Positions 1-7,865 of a DNA stretch of 64,000 bases are shown one piece after another. Positions within the stretch are counted from its first letter, which is position 1. Every line of letters starts with the position of its first letter. The DNA lies in assembly GCF_023276375.1 (NCBI RefSeq), contig NZ_JALLPK010000003.1:1-64000 (forward strand), read 5' to 3'. Origin of the DNA: Halocatena marina. GTDB taxonomy: Archaea; Halobacteriota; Halobacteria; Halobacteriales; Haloarculaceae. The position numbers and the translations under genes are program-made. The notes beneath the pieces are model-generated. The model was given only the letters and a program-made list of their open reading frames with translations. It was not told where the DNA came from and made no database searches.

Positions 1-6
1 AATCAT

Positions 7-108
7 CTAGTTATCTGTCGACACCTTTCTAACCACAACTACCTCAGGAACCTTACTAACCATAGGGACCTTAGGTGCCAAAGGGACTGTAGGTACCTTA
101 GGTACCAT
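7..108 (-). CDS. Short valine-proline repeat ORF (doubtful gene)
   Basis: A 33-codon ORF with ATG at 108 and TAG at 7-9 that is almost entirely a degenerate repeat: MVPKVPTVPLAPKVPMVSKV, followed by more V/P/K. At DNA level it is an imprecise short tandem repeat built on accttaggtacc-like units. No family is recognised and nothing nearby suggests a role. It may be a non-coding minisatellite that happens to be open, or the tail of a surface-protein linker. It lies at the window edge. Confidence 0.25.
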   Translation of the reverse strand: MVPKVPTVPLAPKVPMVSKVPEVVVVRKVSTDN

Positions 109-189
109 TGAATGCTAACTATTAACATGGGGCTGTAGTATGGTGATTCTCTCTAATTGCCCCAATTTGAAACATCAATAATAGAAATA

Positions 190-480
190 TTTGATAGAAC
201 TGTCTATATAAACTCCGCAGAAATTCGTCCATTTAGTGCCTAATACAGTCGCTAGCGGTTGTAATAGCGGTGAAATTGCCGACACCATTCTCAGACAGCC
301 TGCCGATTGCCGACTCAACTCGTCTGGAAGCTATCAGCCCGTATTTTGAAGATCTGAAAGCACCGTTCAATGTGGTTTCGGTCGGTGAACCCTCTATCTT
401 GTTAAGACACGATCTTGACGCTGTCGCTCGGTAGCATGATACTCCATGGAAGTGACCGCCCCACATCCATCGAGGTGATG
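190..480 (-). pseudogene. IS6-family transposase C-terminal remnant
   Basis: Reading the minus strand gives the C-terminal signature of haloarchaeal IS6/IS240-type transposases: GFTDRNHIERCFQIFKIRAD, then EWCRQFHRYYNR and ALNGRISAEF. Several in-frame stops interrupt it, and a frameshift separates it from a more upstream piece near 400-480. The N-terminal half and DDE core are not visible here. A remnant of the other half of an IS6-type transposase lies at 48587-48880 on the plus strand. Confidence 0.6.
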
Positions 481-816
481 GTCGACCACATGATGCTGGA
501 TGGAAATGGGTGTGTGGAGGCGGCCACGAGGCGTTCGCCTCGATTGTTTGTCACTCAAGTGGCGACAGAAATCGATATCACCAGGAATGCAAAAAGCCGT
601 TCGGGAGCATGTAACCCTGATTTGATCACCAAGGGAGCAATACCTCACTCTTCGACCGGGTGATCCTCAGCGGGTACCTCCCAGTCGGCCACATCCTCCC
701 ATTCAAGCGTCTGAAGCCGGAGATCTACACCCTTCTCATAGTTATTCATCTCCGCGTAGAGAACGTTCAGTAATATGGGCGGAAGAAATACCCGAATCTC
801 TGCCTCGGGTATAACA
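481..816. other. No clear gene; open frame on the minus strand
   Basis: No confident gene. A minus-strand frame ending at 645 reads as acidic, haloarchaeal-looking protein at its end (QTLEWEDVADWEVPAEDHPVEE without stops), directly downstream of the HEPN gene, but it has no start codon after the HEPN stop. It could be the tail of a decayed third gene of the toxin-antitoxin operon. Confidence 0.3.
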
Positions 817-1299
817 TCAATCGCAAATACAGTCTTGTGTCCGTGTAACAGCAACAACCTCGCTATGGATCGCTGTTGCGAGCTGGAACATCGCTTGTGC
901 TCGATATTCGCCAGCAATGCCCGTTCGATAATAGGATTTTGAGCGATGTTCCGTCCATAATGCTTCGAGGCGATCAGCAGCCTCTTGAGAAAAGAGGCCA
1001 GCCTGCACTCCTCGATCGTACACTTCCGTATGTCGCTGACCTGGGACGCTGTAGCCGCGGTCCGTCACGTAGTATTGCAAGGAACGCTCGATCGCCACGA
1101 ACGAGGCCTCGATAATGATCGTAAAATGGCCGTTTCGCTCAAGCAGAAATTCGGCTGCATCAAGCAAACGACACGCTTTCCGGAGTTGGAGGAGCGATTC
1201 ATCCGTGACATATGCTAGGTCAACCTCAGGGTTCGTTGGGGGTTGCTGAAACGCAGTCTCTGCCTCAGCAAGTGCTGTCGCGATCTCACCAGCCGTCAT
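817..1299 (-). CDS. HEPN-domain protein, toxin partner of MNT
   Basis: A 160-residue all-helical protein of the HEPN superfamily, typical in size. In HEPN/MNT modules the HEPN protein is a ribonuclease toxin and the nucleotidyltransferase neutralises it by adding AMP near the HEPN active site. Residues around 130-140 read EHRSKSYYRTG, at the place where active HEPN RNases carry R-x4-6-H. Here the histidine position holds tyrosine, so the RNase may be altered or dead. The start ATG (1297-1299) directly abuts the TAA of the upstream MNT gene (1300-1302), so the two are co-transcribed and probably translationally coupled. The C-terminus (residues after about 145) looks ordinary. Confidence 0.8.
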   Translation of the reverse strand: MTAGEIATALAEAETAFQQPPTNPEVDLAYVTDESLLQLRKACRLLDAAEFLLERNGHFTIIIEASFVAIERSLQYYVTDRGYSVPGQRHTEVYDRGVQAGLFSQEAADRLEALWTEHRSKSYYRTGIAGEYRAQAMFQLATAIHSEVVAVTRTQDCICD

Positions 1300-1956
1300 T
1301 TAGGGGTCCCCTCTGAAGATATCCTGTGTCACCGCGTGAAGTGTCTCTGTCTCATAGAGAGGCACTGCTTCCTGAAACAGCGGGCGGAGGTCCGCCCCGC
1401 GCGTCTGAGCGCTGTCGGCTGATTCAACGAACACCTCGAATTCGTATCGCTGATTCTCAATCGGCCCCGTCTCGAGATCGAGCTTAATGTCTGAGATAGT
1501 TCGTCGTACCGAGACGAGCTCATCGTCCTCAGAAATGAGCACAAATACATCGAGATCACTTGTTCGATCAGCTTCACCACGCGCGACGCTGCCGAAACAG
1601 AGCACACCAGCAAGCGACGATACTGTCTCCTCAACGCGTTGCGTGAACAGCCGAAGTGGCGTTCGAAACTCGGACTGTGGAATGTTCATAAATGGATCAG
1701 TCGCTCCATGAAGGCTGTCCGCATTGATCCGATAGAGAGTTTTCCGGCCCGTTTCGCGTCGGATAACCAGTTCCAGCGCTTCAAGGAGTGAAAGTGCCTT
1801 TGAAACACTTGGGCCTCCAAACCCAGTGAGATCCTGCAGCTCACGATTGGAGAATTCATCGCTCGGGGTCTGTGCTGTGATTTCGAGAATATCATCCATC
1901 GCTTCATACCGGAATATCTGCTCGTCTGGCAGTGGGAGTCTCACGTCGATATGCAT
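1300..1956 (-). CDS. Winged-HTH/MNT nucleotidyltransferase antitoxin
   Basis: A 218-residue two-domain protein. Residues about 20-85 form a winged helix (FSNRELQDLTGFGGPSVSKA, then a wing with RRETGRKTLYRI). Residues about 115-200 are a minimal nucleotidyltransferase with the pol-beta motif GSVARGEADRTSDLDVFVLI, which includes the metal-binding Asp pair. Known MNT partners modify the HEPN toxin by (oligo)AMPylation. The fused HTH implies that the protein also represses its own operon. A perfect palindrome, TTATAC-GTG-GTATAA, overlaps the TATA box 4-18 nt upstream of the ATG. It is first in a two-gene operon with the HEPN gene. Confidence 0.85.
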   Translation of the reverse strand: MHIDVRLPLPDEQIFRYEAMDDILEITAQTPSDEFSNRELQDLTGFGGPSVSKALSLLEALELVIRRETGRKTLYRINADSLHGATDPFMNIPQSEFRTPLRLFTQRVEETVSSLAGVLCFGSVARGEADRTSDLDVFVLISEDDELVSVRRTISDIKLDLETGPIENQRYEFEVFVESADSAQTRGADLRPLFQEAVPLYETETLHAVTQDIFRGDP

Positions 1957-1959
1957 TTG

Positions 1960-1974
1960 TTATACGTGGTATAA
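1960..1974. promoter_or_regulatory. Palindromic operator over the TATA box of the HEPN/MNT operon
   Basis: TTATAC-GTG-GTATAA is a perfect inverted repeat with a 3-nt spacer. It overlaps the minus-strand TATA-like element (TTTATAC, 1969-1975) and ends 4 nt before the MNT start codon. Its position suits steric blocking of TBP or RNA polymerase. The winged HTH of the MNT protein is the obvious candidate ligand; that is inference. Confidence 0.55.
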
Positions 1975-2139
1975 ATCGTTACGCCACATATAATAATTGC
2001 GTTGCTGGCTACCGAAGCTCACGAGCTGACTTTTTCAGCGTGGGAGGAGTGGCGTGCATTTTGATAATTGATGTTGCACAGCTGAACAAATGGGAAGAGA
2101 GAATCTGCCCAGAAAAAATTATTTGATAGGGAACTCTAT

Positions 2140-2320
2140 TGATGGAATGACATCCTCCCCGGCGTGAACGCCGGGGTTACCCGTACCGCGTTGGGATATT
2201 AGGGTTCACGGTCCACGACCTGTTCTCGCGGGGCGAAACGGCCCTCGCTACGGTCGAACAGGCGAACCGCTGGCTGTGCCATCCAGCCGGTATCCCTATC
2301 CCGGCCACCGTCAGTGGCGA
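2140..2320 (-). ncRNA. Candidate omega RNA at the tnpB 3' end
   Basis: IS200/IS605-group TnpB proteins use an RNA that overlaps the 3' end of tnpB and ends at the element's right end. Just past the tnpB stop, the minus strand forms the hairpin CCCCGGCG-TTCA-CGCCGGGG (about 2157-2176), followed by GAGGATGTCATTCC. GC hairpin plus GGAGGATGTC is a common right-end signature of haloarchaeal IS1341-type elements. Sequence beyond about 2150 would then supply the guide. Boundaries are approximate. Confidence 0.5.
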
Positions 2321-3473
2321 GATTCGGGAGTACCTTTCGTCTGATATTCTCGGCCCCGTTAACGTCGGCGTTGGCGACCGTTCCACAGTCGTCACAGACG
2401 TACAACCCGCGCTCGACGCGCTGGTTCCCGTCTTTCGTTCCACACGCCGAACACGTCTTTGAGGTATCGTGCTCGGATTTTCGAGAGACATCGATGCCTT
2501 CAGTCTCGGCTTTGTATTCGAGCATCGACGTGAACCGGGCGAATGCCCACCCGTGAAGGTTGAGGTTTCCGTGATCGCCCCAGTTGCGGACGTCTCCGTT
2601 CTCGTCGTCGCGGATACCACCGAGGTCGCCAACCACGATCGTTCCGACACCTCGCTCGGCACACTCCGAAACGATGTGTTTCGAGAGCGTGTGCAAGAAG
2701 TGGGTTCGGCGTTCGGTCTGTTTCCGGTCGAGTCGGCGCGCTTCTCGGGAGGCTGAATCGTCGCACTTCGCCCGCTCTTTGGCGAAGTAGTAGAGATCCT
2801 CCTTAAGCGCGCCGCCAGGGTATAACGTGGCTCCGTCGCCATACGAGATGGTGGCGAAGTTGCATATCCCAAGATCGATACCGGCGGTTCTGTCGTCGGA
2901 TGAACTGGTTTCGACCTCATGCCGACAGACGATATGCAAGCGCCACTCGCCGTGTTCGTAGACCGCACGAACCAGTTGAACTTTCTCGATTTCGGCGTCC
3001 GGTCGGGTTTCGTATTCGCACAAAAGGAAGTCCGACCAGTGCGCTTTGAGGTTCCGGCCTTTCGAGAGGCGGATACGTCCGTTCTTCGGGTCGTGTTTGA
3101 AGCCGTCTTCTTTGAACGTGACGGTTGAACGAGGGTAATCGTCGCCGCGTTTGCGGTAGCCGGGCGGATTCGCGTTCTCATTCCCGTTTCGGCGGTGGCC
3201 GTACCACGATTTGAACGCTTCAGACAACTCTTCGAGAATTGCCTGACTTGACTGTGCGTTGAGGTCAGCGTAGCGTTCGTGGCCTTTGAGGTACGACTTA
3301 AGCGCGCCTTCGCCGGGAATCGTCCCCGTCTCGTCCCAAATGCGCCCGATGGTCCACCGGGCAACATTCCAAAGTTTCGAGGCAGCGAATCCAAGCGAAT
3401 CGAGACCGTCGCGGACCTGTTGCTGGTTGTGTATGGACGCAACGTGGGTCCGGGTGACGGTCCTTTTCGCCAT
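2199..3473 (-). CDS. tnpB: IS1341-type TnpB RNA-guided nuclease family protein
   Basis: A 424-residue, full-length TnpB of the IS200/IS605 superfamily with no tnpA beside it, so IS1341-type. The N-terminal helical domain is followed by RuvC-like motifs: GIDLGICN around residue 225, VVGDLGGIR around 300, a zinc ribbon CSACG...CDDCG around 345-370, and NADVNGAENI with the last catalytic Asp. The second motif reads G-D-L, whereas well-studied TnpBs have E-D-L, so nuclease competence is uncertain. The ATG at 3473 is chosen because MAKRTVTRTHVASI is a typical haloarchaeal TnpB start. A candidate guide RNA overlaps the 3' end. Confidence 0.9.
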   Translation of the reverse strand: MAKRTVTRTHVASIHNQQQVRDGLDSLGFAASKLWNVARWTIGRIWDETGTIPGEGALKSYLKGHERYADLNAQSSQAILEELSEAFKSWYGHRRNGNENANPPGYRKRGDDYPRSTVTFKEDGFKHDPKNGRIRLSKGRNLKAHWSDFLLCEYETRPDAEIEKVQLVRAVYEHGEWRLHIVCRHEVETSSSDDRTAGIDLGICNFATISYGDGATLYPGGALKEDLYYFAKERAKCDDSASREARRLDRKQTERRTHFLHTLSKHIVSECAERGVGTIVVGDLGGIRDDENGDVRNWGDHGNLNLHGWAFARFTSMLEYKAETEGIDVSRKSEHDTSKTCSACGTKDGNQRVERGLYVCDDCGTVANADVNGAENIRRKVLPNLATDGGRDRDTGWMAQPAVRLFDRSEGRFAPREQVVDREP

Positions 3474-3974
3474 ACATAGACTATGTCAGCGTATGGACTT
3501 ATAGGTTGTCCGTGTGCGGTGGAAGTGAATATCCGGCCGGCCACCGACGGTGGTTGCGGAACGGAGCGTACGCGATTCACGTCCGCCCTTCGGCCTCAGG
3601 ACGGAATTCTCTCGCTGTTGAGAGATAGATAGTGGTTCAATGGGTTCGATGTCACTATCTCGATGTAATCAATCTATATTCACCGTGGTGTATCACCACT
3701 GTCAGGGATCGCCTCATACTTCGCCGGATCACTCGGAAAGCCCGGACTTCGAGAGTTGTATAACCACCGTTAGAATCTCGGACTCTAACTCGACAGATTA
3801 AATTCTTCAAATATTGTATATGTGAATAATAGGTAGTCAACTTCAGCTCCGAATCAGGAAGGCCGTCTCTGATTTCAAGGGGAAAGAAAAACCGATCCAT
3901 TAAGGAACACCACCATGTCCGCAGTAATCTTTAGGAAAACCGTGGTTACAGCCGCTATTCTATGGTGCACATAC
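3474..3974. other. Intergenic region, left end of the tnpB element
   Basis: About 500 nt between tnpB and orc1/cdc6. The first 30-60 nt should hold the left end of the IS1341-type element. An open minus-strand frame at 3655-3900 (81 codons) has arginine-rich, non-halophilic composition and looks fortuitous. I see no RNA gene. Confidence 0.4.
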
Positions 3975-5240
3975 TTACTCCAACGTTGTCTGCGTAGGGG
4001 AATCTATCGACTGTTCAGACGTCTCGGCAGTAGCGACCATATTGGCGACGGATTCATGAATACCAACCACTTCAACGGTATCTTCCATTGCATGAAGGAT
4101 TAATTCGGGATCTAAATCGAGTGCATACTCTCGATAGGTCCCTCCACGCCGACCTTCATTTCGTTCAGTCATGCTCGTAATCCCAAGCATCGCCAGTTCG
4201 CTGAGGTGATCACGCATCCGACGCGGGACTAGCGGATCCCGTCCAGCACGTTCACAAAAGAGAGTGTACCGAGGGCGGATATCGCGGGACCGAATTGGCG
4301 TCATCCCTTCGAGAGTGAGCGTTAATAGGGCGTACAACACGAGATGACCGTGTTCGGTCAACCCCTGAATTCCTTCAGTAATGCGGCCACGTTCAAGTGC
4401 GTCGCGTCCTTCCTCAATGTGATCAACGGTTACCGATGAAGCTTGTTGGTCGCGAGCAATATCTCCTCCTTTCATCAAAATATCAATTGACTGTCGGGCA
4501 TCACCAGCATCCTGAGCTCCATAGGCGGCGCAGAGAGAGATTACCCCCTCATCGACGACACCGTCGTGAAACGCAACTGTGACACGCTGTTCGAGAATCG
4601 CTTGAAGTCCCGTCGCATCATACGCAGGAAAGTGAATTTCTTGTTCGCAGAGTGAGCTCTTGACTTTTGGTGACAGTCCATCACGGAATGAAAAATCATT
4701 TGAGATACCAATAAGGCCGAGTTTCGTCTGTTCGAGATTACCGTTCGCTCGTGCGCGTGGAAGTTGATAGAGTATACTGTCATCCTCGATATTATCAATT
4801 TCATCAAGGACAATTAATGTCGTTCCCAAACTCTGATCAAGTTCTTCCCAGAGCATTTCATAGACAGCTCCAACCGGATATCCTGTCGTGCTAATTTGCC
4901 TTGTTTCCGGTCGCAGTGTGTTTACAAGATGAGTCGCGACCTGGTATGAACTCTTCAATCCATCGCAGTTCATGAACACAACAGTCAGAGAGAGATCGTC
5001 ATAACGTTCCACGTCTTCTTGCAAATGAGTGAGAAGATAACGGGTTGCAGCTGTCTTGCCAACCCCAGTCTTCCCATAGAGGAAGACGTTATTGGGCTGT
5101 TCACCGTTGATTATGGGCTGTAATGTTGCTTGATACGTCGATAATTCTTCATCCCGTCCAACCAACTCGGCCGGCTGGTAGTCCTCGCGGAGTGCGTCTC
5201 GGTCTTTGTAGATTGTGTGGTCACGCTCGAACAGCGCCAT
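3975..5240 (-). CDS. orc1/cdc6: Orc1/Cdc6 replication initiator
   Basis: A 421-residue AAA+ initiator that binds origin repeats and loads the replicative helicase. From MALFERDHTIYKDRDALRED, the N-terminus and VGRDEEL are family hallmarks. Walker A is GKTGVGKT (about residue 60), Walker B is LIVLDEIDNIED (about 140), and a sensor-1 region GISNDFSF follows. The last 90 residues are the winged-helix DNA-binding domain. The ATG at 5240 is preferred over an upstream in-frame ATG at 5315 because the conserved N-terminus begins there and a TATA-like element lies 23-30 nt upstream. The upstream stretch also contains the first origin-type repeats, so Orc1 may autoregulate. Confidence 0.93.
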   Translation of the reverse strand: MALFERDHTIYKDRDALREDYQPAELVGRDEELSTYQATLQPIINGEQPNNVFLYGKTGVGKTAATRYLLTHLQEDVERYDDLSLTVVFMNCDGLKSSYQVATHLVNTLRPETRQISTTGYPVGAVYEMLWEELDQSLGTTLIVLDEIDNIEDDSILYQLPRARANGNLEQTKLGLIGISNDFSFRDGLSPKVKSSLCEQEIHFPAYDATGLQAILEQRVTVAFHDGVVDEGVISLCAAYGAQDAGDARQSIDILMKGGDIARDQQASSVTVDHIEEGRDALERGRITEGIQGLTEHGHLVLYALLTLTLEGMTPIRSRDIRPRYTLFCERAGRDPLVPRRMRDHLSELAMLGITSMTERNEGRRGGTYREYALDLDPELILHAMEDTVEVVGIHESVANMVATAETSEQSIDSPTQTTLE

Positions 5241-5262
5241 ACACGACTTCCCTCGTCGATGG

Positions 5263-5270
5263 ATAATAAA
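5263..5270 (-). promoter_or_regulatory. TATA-like promoter element of orc1/cdc6
   Basis: TTTATTAT on the minus strand lies 23-30 nt before the orc1 start codon, consistent with a leaderless haloarchaeal transcript. Repeats at 5288-5310 lie just upstream of it. Confidence 0.5.
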
Positions 5271-5287
5271 ACCACCCCCAACCAGCG

Positions 5288-5310
5288 TGTCCGCAGTGTC
5301 CGCTGTTCCA
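5288..5310 (+). repeat. ORB-like repeat 1 (compact double core)
   Basis: TGTCCGCAGTGTCCGCTGTT contains two overlapping TGTCCGC cores: one with the class B tail (GCAGT) and one with the class A tail (GCTGTTCC). It lies just upstream of the orc1 TATA element. Confidence 0.6.
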
Positions 5311-5334
5311 ATCATTTATTACAAAACATAGAAC

Positions 5335-5363
5335 ACACCCCCTCCACTATGTCCGCTGTTCCA
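5335..5363 (+). repeat. ORB-like repeat 2 (class A, plus)
   Basis: Reads acaccccctccactatgtcc then gctgttcca. It is the mirror partner of 5798-5830. Confidence 0.7.
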
Positions 5364-5518
5364 ACGAAAAGAGCTAGCCTTACTGCGAAACTTATGTATA
5401 AAACCGAATCCTTATTATGATATACTGCATAACGCATCCGTAGTACACTATAAGAGGAGCGAGAAAGCGTGTTCTCGCACTGATCAACGTTATTTCTGAG
5501 TCACTCATGTGTGTACAT

Positions 5519-5660
5519 TGTTGATTTCAGAGTGTAGCTTTTATAGCGTGTTTGAGGACTTTTCGATCAGGCTTGCGGAAGAGTTCGCGACATAGCTGAA
5601 AGGCGCGGGGACTGTGTCAACTTGTCTTTTGAGACACCTCGATGTGGCGAGATCCACGGG
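5519..5660 (-). pseudogene. C-terminal remnant of an unidentified repeated gene
   Basis: The minus strand reads PRAFQLCRELFRKPDRKVLK, then HAIKATL and a stop, with a stop just upstream. A clearly related tail (RAFQLQRELFHNPGRKALKH, then AVKATF) occurs at 32481-32620. Both are followed by the same aatcaacaatgtac. This looks like the end of a mobile or otherwise repeated gene that I cannot name. Confidence 0.4.
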
Positions 5661-5797
5661 TCGATGTACAACCGTGATTCTCACAGGTGTTGGTGTGAAC
5701 CTCTTCATCGGCGTATTCGCTATCTCCATGGACGACGTACTCGCGGGTGAGCTCGTCGTCCTACAGAAGAGCGTTCTGAGTAGGATTCTTCTTCCAA

Positions 5798-5830
5798 ACG
5801 AGAACAGCGGACATGGTGGAGGGAGGGTGT
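5798..5830 (-). repeat. ORB-like repeat 3 (class A, minus)
   Basis: Reads agaacagcggacatggtgga then gggagggtgt on the plus strand, which is the inverse complement of the class A repeat at 5335-5363 with few mismatches. The pair encloses about 435 nt. Confidence 0.7.
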
Positions 5831-5913
5831 CATACAGTTAGGTGAGATTGTACCCGAATTCATCCATACTTTCAATGATGGAGTCAATCGTGGGTTCTCA
5901 AGTCCTCTTCCCG

Positions 5914-5938
5914 ACCTTACTGCGGACATTGTGGTGTT
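5914..5938 (-). repeat. ORB-like repeat 4 (class B, single)
   Basis: Plus strand reads accttactgcggacattgtg then gtgtt, an unpaired class B repeat in the same orientation as the right arms at 6220-6244 and 6346-6369. Confidence 0.65.
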
Positions 5939-6169
5939 ATAAATCACAAAGAATAGTAACAATTTCCTTGTCATAAACGGCGAGGCTTTACCTTGGAAAA
6001 AGTCATCATTCATCCAATGGTCCTATCTAGATACGCTCCACAGAAATGTGGCCACTAGAGTCAGCGCCTAAGCTGTCACTGAATAGTTCTGGCAGCGACA
6101 AAGACACTCGAAGCGAGGCCTCCCCGCTTTCTCAAGCGGGCTAACTAAACAGGGCCCATACAATTGATT

Positions 6170-6244
6170 CTACACCACTGTGTCCGTAGTAACCAACCGA
6201 TTAAAGCAGTTTGGAGTAAGATTACTGCGGACATTGCGGTGTTG
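6170..6244. repeat. ORB-like inverted pair 5/6 (class B)
   Basis: Left arm acaccactgtgtccgtagta (6172-6191) and right arm ttactgcggacattgcggtg (6222-6241) are inverted copies separated by a spacer containing aaccgattaaagcagtttgg. The whole 75-nt unit is repeated at 6296-6369 with near identity. Confidence 0.75.
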
Positions 6245-6295
6245 ATCTTACTCTCTCTGACGTGACAACCAGCAAGATCATTCATCTAACTCGTA

Positions 6296-6369
6296 CTACA
6301 CCACTGTGTCCGCAGTAACCAACCGATTGAAGCAGTTTGGAGTAAGGTTACTGCGGACATTGTGGTGTC
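6296..6369. repeat. ORB-like inverted pair 7/8 (class B)
   Basis: Tandem copy of 6170-6244: left arm acaccactgtgtccgcagta, spacer aaccgattgaagcagtttgg, right arm ttactgcggacattgtggtg. The conserved spacer suggests that the whole unit is functional, not just the arms, for example as a paired initiator site with fixed helical phasing. Confidence 0.75.
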
Positions 6370-6510
6370 TTTTCTCTACTACAAATCAATGTACTTCACC
6401 AGACACGAGAGTGCAGTGCGTATCACTACTCAGGGGTACGACAACTTGGATCATTTAGCTTAGTCTTATGTAAAAATAGTACCACAACACAGAATTGATT
6501 CTATCAGATC

Positions 6511-7479
6511 TCACTCACTATTGTCAAGAATGTCTGAAACGCGTTCGGCCCGTTCTTCGGCAGCAATGTGCGAGTAGGCGTCTTTGGTCGTCTGGAGTGA
6601 GCGATGGCGCAGCAGATCTTGGGCCTCGCCCCGATCGACGCGAAACACCGTATCACCTAGTCCACGTCGTGCGCCGTGCAGTTTCAGATATTCGCCATCG
6701 ATATCGATGTCGGCCTGCTCACAGAGCGTCTGCATGTGGCTGCGCATTCCGTTGACGGTGACCGCTGGTGGCGTGATCTCGTACTCCCGGAGCACGCGAT
6801 CGATCGGGGTCTCCTCAAGAAGTGCCTCGATGGCGTCGGCAGCCAATTCATGCGTGCTTTTGAGTGCATTGCGTGCCACCCGATATTTCGAGGGCGCGTG
6901 CTCGGTTGGAAAGACGGGCCACTCTCCCGGCGGTTCATCGAGGAGCGCGTAATACTGACGGACGGCGAACACAGCTTGCCGGGGGAGCGGTGTGGTCTCC
7001 CACTCTTGGGCTTTGCCGAAGACGCGTAGCGTTCCGCTTTCTGCATCAGCGTCGGAATCGGGGAGCGTGACATTTCGCCAGCGGAGGCCTTGACGGCCCT
7101 CGCGTTCATCTGCACTCGTCCGGAGGATCTCCGCCCCGCGCACGCCGGAATAGGCAAGCAGATAAACGAACGCCCGATCACGGGCTTCGAGTCGGGCTGC
7201 CCGACCATCGGCGTCGATCGCTTCGTACGCGCGATCATCGATCCAGCGGAGGAACCGGTCACGGGTTTCGGGATCCCAGAACTGCTGGCGGCCATCGCTA
7301 TCATCGGTCGGGAGCTCTTCGCGCGCACGATCGCGCAAAGCAGGATTCGACGGGAGTACGCCATCACGCACGCAATACGAGCAAAAGCCAGAGACAATGT
7401 TGTAGTAGGTCTGCGCGCTTGAGGCGGCCAATTCATCCTCACCAACTCGTTCGGTGAGGTGCTGAGCGTAGCGGCGCAT
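6511..7479 (-). CDS. Tyrosine recombinase / integrase (XerC/D-like)
   Basis: A 322-residue site-specific recombinase. The N-terminal SAM-like core-binding domain (YYNIVSGFCSYCVRDGVLPS) precedes a catalytic domain with the first Arg in YSGVRGAEIL, HGARRGLGD (H-x-x-R), LRHRSLQTTKDAYSHI (second H and nucleophile Tyr). Coding-quality sequence continues upstream of the ATG at 7479 without a start (QLWQDSVVGFTRRSARVMRR) until a TGA at about 7545, so the native N-terminus may be lost by a frameshift. Next to an Orc1-type origin such an enzyme may resolve replicon multimers or mediate integration; that is inference. Confidence 0.85.
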   Translation of the reverse strand: MRRYAQHLTERVGEDELAASSAQTYYNIVSGFCSYCVRDGVLPSNPALRDRAREELPTDDSDGRQQFWDPETRDRFLRWIDDRAYEAIDADGRAARLEARDRAFVYLLAYSGVRGAEILRTSADEREGRQGLRWRNVTLPDSDADAESGTLRVFGKAQEWETTPLPRQAVFAVRQYYALLDEPPGEWPVFPTEHAPSKYRVARNALKSTHELAADAIEALLEETPIDRVLREYEITPPAVTVNGMRSHMQTLCEQADIDIDGEYLKLHGARRGLGDTVFRVDRGEAQDLLRHRSLQTTKDAYSHIAAEERAERVSDILDNSE

Positions 7480-7865
7480 GACTCGTGCACTTCGTCGGGT
7501 GAATCCGACGACCGAATCTTGCCACAGTTGACGATCGGACGGTCAGTGACCCAGCGCAGCATTCAAGGGTACACGCTTTCCGTTCCGTAGAAGTGTCGAG
7601 GCTGCCTTTTCGAACAATCGAAAGCCGAAGCAACGTCACTGAGCACCGTCTTGCGTGGCACTTTATAATAACTGAAATAGCGTGTAACTATTAGTGTCTC
7701 GAACTGATGGTGGGTAAGTCGTCCTGCGAGTGATGCGAGCACGTGGCGATGCTTCCCCGACACGCACGACGTCCACCGTGATCGCTGGGTCGCACGGTTC
7801 GGACGGTGACCGGTCCCTTCCGGAGGAATAAGTTCTATGATAACATATGACATTATTAGAAATCA

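Larger units (their letters stand above)
5241..6510. other. Putative replication origin with ORB-like repeats
   Basis: This 1.27-kb gene-poor region beside orc1/cdc6 holds at least eight related repeats sharing the core TGTCCGC(A/T)GT(A/T/C) in both orientations. Class A reads ccctccactatgtccgctgtt, at 5335-5363, with a mirror copy at 5798-5830. Class B reads acaccactgtgtccgcagta, as inverted pairs at 6170-6244 and 6296-6369 plus a single copy at 5914-5938. AT-rich DNA (for example 5375-5440) lies between the class A copies and could be the unwinding element. An Orc1 gene flanked by inverted ORBs is the standard haloarchaeal origin layout. Confidence 0.8.

Noticed and set aside
2177..3580. 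467-codon open frame antiparallel/offset to tnpB
   Set aside because: Arginine/serine/threonine-rich translation typical of an out-of-frame shadow of a GC-rich gene; the tnpB frame has all family motifs.
3655..3900. 81-codon minus-strand ORF between tnpB and orc1
   Set aside because: No acidic bias, no promoter, no recognised motif.
5241..6510. The repeats considered as a CRISPR array
   Set aside because: They occur in inverted pairs with unequal spacing, the spacers between arms are conserved, not unique, and there are no cas genes. Origin repeats fit better.
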